Positions 13,539 to 19,590 of a stretch of 19,590 bases of DNA are shown here, piece by piece. Made by a program: the position numbers and the translations under genes. Origin of the DNA: Syntrophaceae bacterium PtaB.Bin038. Lineage in GTDB: Bacteria; Desulfobacterota; Syntrophia; Syntrophales; UBA2192. A model generated the notes under the pieces. That model ran no database searches, was not told where the DNA came from, and saw nothing but the letters and a program-made list of their open reading frames with translations. The stretch spans positions 1 to 19,590 of the forward strand of contig MVQS01000340.1 in NCBI GenBank assembly GCA_002067855.1, written 5' to 3'. How positions within the stretch are numbered: the stretch's first letter is position 1; each line of letters starts with the position of its first letter.

Positions 13539-15674
13539 ATGAGCAAGAGAACCCTCCTCCGACTGTTTTTTTTCGCCCTGGTCCCGATCCTCTTTCTCGT
13601 CTTCATGCCGCGCCAGCAGGACCCCGTCGCATCGGACGGCGGGGCCCTGTTCGTCACCTCCTGGGGCTCCGACGTCACCGGCACCGGAACGTTCAAGAAG
13701 CCCCTCGGCATCGCCGCGGATTCCTCGGGGTTCGTCTACGTCGCCGACTCCCGGAACAACCGGATCCAGGTCTTCAACGCCTCGGGAACATACCTGAGTG
13801 CCTGGGGGTCCTTCGGCGCCGGAAACGGGCAGTTCAACCTGCCCTCCGACGTGGCCGTAGATTCCCTCGGGAACGTCTACGTGGCCGACGCGGGAAACCA
13901 CCGCATCCAGAAATTCACGGCCGCCGGCGCCTACATCACCCAATGGGGAAGCCGGGGTGCCGGCAACGCGCAGTTCGATACGCCCTCGGCCCTGGCGGTT
14001 GGCTCTTCGAACAACGTCTACGTGGCCGACACCGGCAACGACCGGATCCAGCGGTTCACCTCGTCGGGCACCTTTATCAGCGCGTGGGGAACCACCGGCT
14101 CGGGCAACGGCCAGTTCTCGGGCCCCCTGGGCATTGCGGCGGATTTCTCGGGCGAGGTGTACGTCGCGGACACGGGCAACAACCGGATCCAGAAATTTTC
14201 TTCTGCCGATTCCTTCGTCGCTGCCTGGGGCACCGCAGGGACGGGCAACGGCCAGTTTGCCGCCCCGACGGCCGTGGATGTCGACACCGCCGGCAACGTC
14301 TACGTGACGGATTCCCTCAACCACCGGGTCCAGAAATTCCTCGTCGTGAGCGCCAACGTCAATTACGTGACCCAGTGGGGAACGTTCGGCACAGGCAATA
14401 CCGAATTCAACAACCCGCAGGGGGTGGCGGTCAGCACCACCGGGGCGACCGTCTACGTCGCCGACACGGTCAACGACCGCATCCAGCGGTTCAGCGACGC
14501 GGGCACGTGGGAGCTCACGTGGGGCTCCGCCCTGACGGCACCCGGCCTGCTCTCGAGCCCCACGGACGTGCACGTGAACTCCCTCGGCAATGTCTTCGTG
14601 GCTGACTCGGGCAACCACCGCATCCAGCAGTTCACCGCTGCGGGGGCATACACGACCGTGTGGGGCGCCCTGGGAACGGCCACCGGTCAATTCAACACGC
14701 CTTCGGCCGTTGCGGGCGATTCGGCCGGTAATCTCTACGTGGCCGACACGGGCAACCACCGCATCCAGAAGTTCGGCGCGTCGAACGTCTTCATCGCTTC
14801 GTGGGGCTCCCGGGATTCTGCAAACGGCCAATTCGAGCGGCCGCTCGGCATCGCGACCGACTCGAGCGGCAACCTCTACGTGGCCGACACGGGCAACCAC
14901 CGCATCCAGAAATTTTCGCCGACGGGCAGCTTTCTCTCCGGCTGGGGGACCCCCGGCGCCGGGAACGGGCAATTCAATGCGCCCTCCGCCGTGGCGGTGG
15001 ACAACCTGGGGATCGTCTATGTCGCCGACACGGGCAATCACCGCATCCAGAAATTCTCCTCCCTGGGATCCTTCCGGGGCTCCCTGGGTTCCCTCGGGAC
15101 GGCCGACGGCCAATTCGACAGTCCTGCCGGTGTCGCCGTCGACTCGAGCGGCAATCTCTACGTGGCCGATACGGGCAATTACCGCATCCAGAAATTCTCC
15201 CCCGGCGGGGAGTTCCGCGCCAAGTGGGGCACATTCGGCACCGCAGGCGGCCAGTTCGACGGCCCGACGGGGCTCGCCGTGAGCCCGAACGGCAACCTCT
15301 ACGTCGCCGACACGGTGAATCAGCGGATCCAGGTCTTCACGCCCGTGAGCCTGCCGGGGGAAGACTCGGCGGTGTTCGTGAGCTGCTTCATCGCCACGGC
15401 GGCCTTCGGTTCGGCCCTCGACCCGCACGTGCAGGCCCTGCGCGACTTCAGGGACCGCGTGCTGGCGCCGACCCGGATCGGCAGGGTCTTCCTCGATCTC
15501 TACTATGCCTGGTCGCCGCCCGCAGCCGCGTTCATCGCGCGGCACGAGGGACTGCGAACGGCGGTGCGCTGGGCGCTCACGCCGCTGGTCTACACGATCG
15601 AGTACCCGCTGCTGCTCGGGTTCCTGGCCGTCCCGGCGATTGCAGTGGCCGTCAGAAAACGTCGGCATTCATAA
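13539..15674 (+). CDS. Exported NHL-repeat beta-propeller protein with CFI-box-CTERM tail
   Basis: A 711-residue protein. An N-terminal hydrophobic segment (about 5-23) directs export. Twelve NHL repeats of about 47 residues follow (about 40-606), each with WG-x-G-x-G-QF, then P-x-A-VD-SGN-YVADTGNHRIQKF. NHL propellers usually have six blades, so twelve repeats would make two propellers (inference). The tail from residue 616 begins CFIATAAFGS and continues LRDFRDR, LYY and SPP, matching what NCBI calls the CFI-box-CTERM domain. It ends with a hydrophobic stretch (about 676-705) and KRRHS, which looks like a membrane anchor or sorting signal. The likely role is a surface-exposed binding platform; the ligand is unknown. 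The start ATG 13539 has GAGGA upstream. It is followed by the A2M gene after 149 nt. Confidence 0.9.
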   Translation: MSKRTLLRLFFFALVPILFLVFMPRQQDPVASDGGALFVTSWGSDVTGTGTFKKPLGIAADSSGFVYVADSRNNRIQVFNASGTYLSAWGSFGAGNGQFNLPSDVAVDSLGNVYVADAGNHRIQKFTAAGAYITQWGSRGAGNAQFDTPSALAVGSSNNVYVADTGNDRIQRFTSSGTFISAWGTTGSGNGQFSGPLGIAADFSGEVYVADTGNNRIQKFSSADSFVAAWGTAGTGNGQFAAPTAVDVDTAGNVYVTDSLNHRVQKFLVVSANVNYVTQWGTFGTGNTEFNNPQGVAVSTTGATVYVADTVNDRIQRFSDAGTWELTWGSALTAPGLLSSPTDVHVNSLGNVFVADSGNHRIQQFTAAGAYTTVWGALGTATGQFNTPSAVAGDSAGNLYVADTGNHRIQKFGASNVFIASWGSRDSANGQFERPLGIATDSSGNLYVADTGNHRIQKFSPTGSFLSGWGTPGAGNGQFNAPSAVAVDNLGIVYVADTGNHRIQKFSSLGSFRGSLGSLGTADGQFDSPAGVAVDSSGNLYVADTGNYRIQKFSPGGEFRAKWGTFGTAGGQFDGPTGLAVSPNGNLYVADTVNQRIQVFTPVSLPGEDSAVFVSCFIATAAFGSALDPHVQALRDFRDRVLAPTRIGRVFLDLYYAWSPPAAAFIARHEGLRTAVRWALTPLVYTIEYPLLLGFLAVPAIAVAVRKRRHS
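13656..15356 (+). repeat. Twelve tandem NHL-coding repeats, about 141-nt period
   Basis: The central part of the NHL gene is twelve head-to-tail units of about 47 codons. Adjacent units are partly homogenised at DNA level: 14733-14770 and 14874-14911 are identical over 38 nt at an offset of exactly 141 nt. Units 5, 6 and 7 are the most diverged, with extra residues in 5 and 6 and a lost GQF in 7; they fall near the presumed boundary of two six-bladed propellers. Confidence 0.85.
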
Positions 15675-15745
15675 GAGGATCGAGAAGCGAGGCTCGGGGA
15701 TCGAGGTTTTTCTTTGTAGCTCGGCCCTCGGACCTCGAACCTGGT
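15675..15745. repeat. Two-armed intergenic repeat, NHL/A2M spacer
   Basis: The left arm (15675-15707) iterates GAGGATCGAG / GCGAGGCTCG / GGGATCGAGG; the right arm (15719-15741) is the degenerate inverse, CTCGGCCCTCGGACCTCGAA. An exact 7-bp pairing joins TCGAGGT (15701-15707) with ACCTCGA (15732-15738). It begins directly at the NHL stop codon. It has the same layout as the repeats in the minus-strand arg/hsl spacers, again with its own word, and here lies between plus-strand genes. Confidence 0.7.
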
Positions 15746-15823
15746 TTGAGAAGAAAGCCTTTGCCCTCATTCCGTTATTTCTGCTAAACAACCTCCCAGT
15801 AATCCCACCCCGAGAGGTCGGCC

Positions 15824-18800
15824 ATGCGCCCATGCATCCCGTTTCGCGGTTTCGCGTGCTTTTGCCTGTTGCCCTGGATCATCCTCGCAATGCTCCCCGC
15901 GCCGGCCGCGCTCAGCGCGGACGAGGGTGCGCGCATCGAGATGTTCTCGCCCCGGGGCACCGTCAAGGAGATCCGCCAGGTGACGGCGCGATTCTCGGAG
16001 CCCATGGTCTCCTTCGGTGACCCTCGGCTGTCCGATCCCTTCGACATCCAATGCGCCGAAAAGGGGCGGGGACGCTGGATCGACGCCCGTACCTGGTCCT
16101 ACGACTTCGAGCGGAACCTGCCCGGCGGCGTCGCCTGCCGCTTCACCCTGAAGGCCGGCGTGAAGACGCAGGCAGGGGCTTCCGTCGCGGGCGACGGGGA
16201 TTTCTCCTTCTCCACGGGCGGGCCCTCCATCATCCAGTCACGCCCCTACGAGGGGGACACCTCCATCGACGAGAGGCAGGTCTTCGTGCTCACCGTGGAC
16301 GCGCAGCCCGTGCAGGAGACGCTCCTGAAAAACGCGTGGTTCACGGTCAGCGGGGTGAACGAGCGGGTGGGTGTGACCCTCGTCGCGGGCAAGGAGCGCG
16401 AGCAGATCCTCAAGGCCCTGCGCATTCCGAAGGGCGAGGGCACGCTGGTGACCCTCCGCGCGCGGCAGGCCTTCCCCCCGGCGGCGAAGGTCCGGCTCGT
16501 CTGGGGCAAGGGCATTGCCGCGAAGAGCGGTGTGGAGACGGAAGAGGACCAGGTCCTCGAGTTCCAGGCGCGGACCCCCTTCCGGGCCGAGTTCTCCTGT
16601 CCCCGGGAGAAGAAGGGCGGCGGCTGCATCCCCGTGCTGCCCATGCGCATGACCTTCTCGGCGCCCGCGCCCTGGAGCCTGGCGAAGGACATCGTCCTGA
16701 AAGACGCAGGCGGAAAGACCTGGAAACCGAAGACGGGGGACGACCAGAGCCGCACGCACACCCAGATGATCACCTTCCCCGGGCCCTTCCCGGAAATGAC
16801 GACGTTCTCCATCGAGATGCCGAAGGGCATGAAGGACGACTCGGGGCGCCCCCTGGCCAACGCCGGCCGTTTCCCGCTCACGGTGAAGACGGAGGGGTAT
16901 CCTCCGCTGGCGAAATTCGCCGCGCGCTTCGGCATCCTCGAGGCGGCGACCCCCCTGCTGCCCGTGACGGTGCGCAACATCGAGGCGGAGCTGAAAAACC
17001 ACCTGCTCACCGTCGAGGGCGACGCCGAGGAGACCGTCCCCGAGACGCCGGATGCCGCCGCCCGCCCGGAAAGACGAGTGGAGATGACCCTCGAGGGCCG
17101 GCCCGCCCTTGACCAGCAGGTCAAGGGCAGGGTCCGCACGGTGAGCCTCACCGAGGAGCAGCGCGTCATCCACTGGCTGCGCAACGTCGCCTCGGCCACC
17201 CGTGAGAAGTCCCTCTTCGCGGGCCAGACGGCGGGAAAAGAGTTCATGCTGCCCGCCCCGGGAGGCGGGAAGGCCTTCGAGGTCATCGGCATCCCGCTCG
17301 GCAGGCCGGGCTTCCACGTCGTGGAGCTCGAGAGCCGCATCCTGGGCCGGCACCTGCTGGCCAGGCCCGCACCCCTGTTCGTCCCGGCGGCGGCCCTCGT
17401 GACGAACCTGGCGGCCCACTTCAAGTGGGGCCGCGAGTCCTCGCTCATCTGGGTCACGGCCCTCGACACGGGCGCCCCCGTGGCGGGCGCCGCTCTCTCC
17501 GTGCGCGACTGCAGCGGGAAGAGGCTCTGGCAGGGGAAGACGGACGAGCGGGGCGTGGCCCTCATCCAGGGCACCCTCCCCTCCCGGGAAAATCAGGCCC
17601 GCTGCAGCTGGCCCGTCAACTACAGCGAGCACACGGGCATGCTGGGCGGCATGGCGACGGGCCTGTTCGTCTTCGCCCGAACGGACAAGGACGCCACCTT
17701 CACCCACTCGAGCTGGGAGGACGGCATCGAGCCCTGGCGCTTCCAGCTCCCCTCGGGCGACTGGCGCGGACTCGACGACGTCGTCGGCCACACGATCCTG
17801 GACCGCACCCTGTTGCGGGCCGGCGAGACGGTGCACATGAAGCACATCCTGCGGGTGCCCACGACGGCGGGCCTCTCCCTGCCCGGGGACCGCTCCCGCT
17901 TCGACGAGGCGGTGATCCGCCACGGCGGCAGCGGGCAGGAGTACCGCGTGCCGCTGGCCTGGGAAGACAACGGCAGCGCCGCGACGGACTGGAAGATCCC
18001 CGAGGGGGCACGCCTGGGCTCCTACGAGGTGAGCCTCGCCCGGAAGGGCGACAGGAATGCGCCGAAGCTCACCACGGGCTCCTTCCAGGTGGAGGAGTTC
18101 CGCATCCCCCTGATGAAGGCCGTCATACAGGGCCCCGCCGCCCCCCCCGTGCGGCCCAAGGAGGTCGGCCTCGATCTCTCCGTGTCCTACTTCACCGGCG
18201 GCGGGGCGGGACGGCTCCCCGTGAAGCTCCGCGGCGAGATCCGTCCACGGGCGCTGAGCTTTGCGGGATACGACGAGTACACCTTCTCGGGCGAGCGGCT
18301 GAGGGAGGGCACCCGGACGCTGTCGGCTTACGACGAGATGGGCCTGGGCGATGAGGACGGCCCCGCCCGCGACCGCCTGCGCCGCCTGCCCACACAGGAG
18401 CTGAGGCTCGACGAGACGGGCTCCGCGCGGACGGCGTTCGCGAAGCTGCCGACGATCGACGCGCCCAGGTCCCTCCACGCCGAGCTCGAGTACCGCGACC
18501 CCAACGGAGAGGTCCAGACGGCGGCCGCGGACATCCCGCTTGCCCCGTCGAGGCTCGCCGTGGGCCTGAAGCCGGAATCCTGGACGGCCTCGGCCGATTC
18601 GCTCCGCTACCGCGTGGTCGTGCTCGACCTGGCGGGCAACCCCGTGCCCGACACGGAAGTTGCCGTGGAGCTCTACCAGCGCAAGACCTACTCGCACCGC
18701 AGGCGGATCGCCGGCGGGTTCTACTCCTACGAGAACGTCTCCGAGGTCAAGCGGATCGCCGTGCCCTGCAAGGCCGAATCCGACGACGCCCATACGGCGG

Positions 18801-19590
18801 TCTGCGAGGCGGGCCCTCACTGCAAGGGCAGGACCGACGCCTCGGGGCTGCTGCTCTGCGAGGCGCCCTCGCCCGTCTCGGGCAACGTGATCCTGCAGGC
18901 CGAGGCAAGGGACGCCGACGGCAACCCGGCCCTGGCGACCTTCAGCCTCTGGGCGGCCGGCAAGGACGACTGGTGGTTCGAGGCGCGCAACGACGACCGC
19001 ATCGACGTCATCCCCGAAAAGAAGCGCTACGAACCCGGCGAGAAGGCCCGCCTGCAGGTCCGCATGCCCTTCCGCGAGGCGACGGCCCTGGTCACGGTGG
19101 AGCGCGAGGGCATCGCGGACGCCTTCGTGCAGAAGCTCTCGGGCACGAACCCCGTCGTGGAGATCCCCGTGAAGCGGAACTACGCGCCCAACGCCTTCGT
19201 CTCGGTCCTCGCCGTCCGGGGCCGGACGGGCGAGGCGGCCCCCACGGCGACCTTCGACCCCGGAAAGCCCGCCTGGAAGCTCGGCATCGCCGAGATCCGC
19301 GTGGGATGGAGGGAACACGAGCTGGCCGTGGAGGTCAAGCCCGACAGGCCGGTCTACCGGGTTCGCCAGGAGGCGGACGTTCTCTTCCGGGTCCGCACGG
19401 CCTCCGGGCAAAAACCGCCGGGGGGGACGGAGCTGGCCGTGGCCGCCGTCGACCGGGGTCTCCTGGCCCTTCGGCCAAACGGCAGCTGGAAGATCCTGGA
19501 AGCGATGATGGGCCAGCGGCCCTACGAGATCTTCACCTCGACGGCGCAGATGATGGTGATCGGCAAGCGGCACTTCGGCCTCAAGGCCCT
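15824..19590 (+). CDS. Bacterial alpha-2-macroglobulin family protein, N-terminal 1255 codons (cut by window edge)
   Basis: The reading frame is open from ATG 15824 to the right edge, giving at least 1255 residues. A signal peptide (1 to about 31, ending PAPAALS) is followed by macroglobulin-like beta domains. LDRTLLRAGETVHMKHILR (659-677) matches the family's DRxLYRPGETVHFKG segment; a second such segment (KPDRPVYRVRQEADV) starts near 1172, and AVAAVDRGLLAL near 1206 resembles the VxVVDEAVLxL strand found before the bait region. Bacterial A2Ms trap attacking proteases in the periplasm through a thioester. The bait region, thioester (CxEQ) and any partner pbpC lie beyond the window, so I cannot say whether the trap is functional. 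There is no lipobox, unlike Escherichia coli YfhM. The start has GAGAGG 6 nt upstream. Confidence 0.88.
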   Translation, partial: MRPCIPFRGFACFCLLPWIILAMLPAPAALSADEGARIEMFSPRGTVKEIRQVTARFSEPMVSFGDPRLSDPFDIQCAEKGRGRWIDARTWSYDFERNLPGGVACRFTLKAGVKTQAGASVAGDGDFSFSTGGPSIIQSRPYEGDTSIDERQVFVLTVDAQPVQETLLKNAWFTVSGVNERVGVTLVAGKEREQILKALRIPKGEGTLVTLRARQAFPPAAKVRLVWGKGIAAKSGVETEEDQVLEFQARTPFRAEFSCPREKKGGGCIPVLPMRMTFSAPAPWSLAKDIVLKDAGGKTWKPKTGDDQSRTHTQMITFPGPFPEMTTFSIEMPKGMKDDSGRPLANAGRFPLTVKTEGYPPLAKFAARFGILEAATPLLPVTVRNIEAELKNHLLTVEGDAEETVPETPDAAARPERRVEMTLEGRPALDQQVKGRVRTVSLTEEQRVIHWLRNVASATREKSLFAGQTAGKEFMLPAPGGGKAFEVIGIPLGRPGFHVVELESRILGRHLLARPAPLFVPAAALVTNLAAHFKWGRESSLIWVTALDTGAPVAGAALSVRDCSGKRLWQGKTDERGVALIQGTLPSRENQARCSWPVNYSEHTGMLGGMATGLFVFARTDKDATFTHSSWEDGIEPWRFQLPSGDWRGLDDVVGHTILDRTLLRAGETVHMKHILRVPTTAGLSLPGDRSRFDEAVIRHGGSGQEYRVPLAWEDNGSAATDWKIPEGARLGSYEVSLARKGDRNAPKLTTGSFQVEEFRIPLMKAVIQGPAAPPVRPKEVGLDLSVSYFTGGGAGRLPVKLRGEIRPRALSFAGYDEYTFSGERLREGTRTLSAYDEMGLGDEDGPARDRLRRLPTQELRLDETGSARTAFAKLPTIDAPRSLHAELEYRDPNGEVQTAAADIPLAPSRLAVGLKPESWTASADSLRYRVVVLDLAGNPVPDTEVAVELYQRKTYSHRRRIAGGFYSYENVSEVKRIAVPCKAESDDAHTAVCEAGPHCKGRTDASGLLLCEAPSPVSGNVILQAEARDADGNPALATFSLWAAGKDDWWFEARNDDRIDVIPEKKRYEPGEKARLQVRMPFREATALVTVEREGIADAFVQKLSGTNPVVEIPVKRNYAPNAFVSVLAVRGRTGEAAPTATFDPGKPAWKLGIAEIRVGWREHELAVEVKPDRPVYRVRQEADVLFRVRTASGQKPPGGTELAVAAVDRGLLALRPNGSWKILEAMMGQRPYEIFTSTAQMMVIGKRHFGLKA

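Noticed and set aside
11132..14605. 1157-codon plus-strand frame crossing miaB, the divergent promoter, the PASTA gene and part of the NHL gene
   Set aside because: It runs antisense to miaB and out of frame with two well-supported genes, and its translation lacks any recognisable domain. It is a GC-bias artefact.
13467..15668. 733-codon open frame antisense to the NHL gene
   Set aside because: It mirrors the repeated sense sequence and has a repetitive, low-complexity translation. The sense frame gives perfect NHL repeats.
15746..15823. Promoter for the A2M gene
   Set aside because: TTGAGA is present near 15746 but no -10-like hexamer lies at suitable spacing, and no GG-N10-GC pattern fits.
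16238..19573. 1111-codon open frame antisense to the A2M gene
   Set aside because: Its composition (Arg, Gly, Pro, His and Val-rich, no domain pattern) is that of a shadow frame in GC-rich coding DNA. The sense frame has a signal peptide and clear A2M motifs.

Overview
This is a GC-rich bacterial window with a long block of minus-strand housekeeping genes and a plus-strand block of exported proteins. The gene order hslV-hslU-argB-argD-argF-argG-argH-small lipoprotein-lysA, the CFI-box C-terminal tail and the sigma-54-type promoter all fit a deltaproteobacterium (Desulfobacterota, for example a Syntrophales-like lineage). This placement is inferred from gene order and protein style, not from a marker-gene tree.

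Minus strand, read from 11929 down to 1: miaB (tRNA methylthiotransferase), a bifunctional-nuclease (DUF151) protein that overlaps it, a 74-residue protein of unknown function, a 244-bp spacer with several hairpins, xerC, hslV, hslU, then argB, argD, argF, argG and argH, a small LptM/LppL-like lipoprotein, and the first 70 codons of lysA, cut by the window edge. The arg genes cover N-acetylglutamate phosphorylation, acetylornithine transamination and the three steps from ornithine to arginine; argC and argJ/argA are not here. Couplings are tight at miaB/DUF151 (16-nt overlap), argD/argF (TTGA overlap) and argH/lipoprotein (ATGA overlap). Other joints are separated by 24 to 244 nt.

Plus strand, from 12087: a secreted protein made only of five PASTA domains, preceded by a textbook -24/-12 (RpoN) promoter; a 12-repeat NHL beta-propeller protein with a CFI-box-CTERM-type C-terminal anchor; and the first 1255 codons of a bacterial alpha-2-macroglobulin, which runs off the right edge. 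All three carry N-terminal export signals and are probably envelope or surface proteins.

The most unusual signal is in the spacers. Spacers between co-directional genes are filled with short, degenerate, tandemly reiterated words. In five spacers (argG/argH, argF/argG, hslU/argB, hslV/hslU and NHL/A2M) the words occur as two opposed arms able to form a long imperfect hairpin. Three more spacers (argB/argD, xerC/hslV, upstream of xerC) hold a single arm. The word differs in every spacer while the layout stays the same. I do not recognise this as a named repeat family, and it is the best candidate here for something undescribed.
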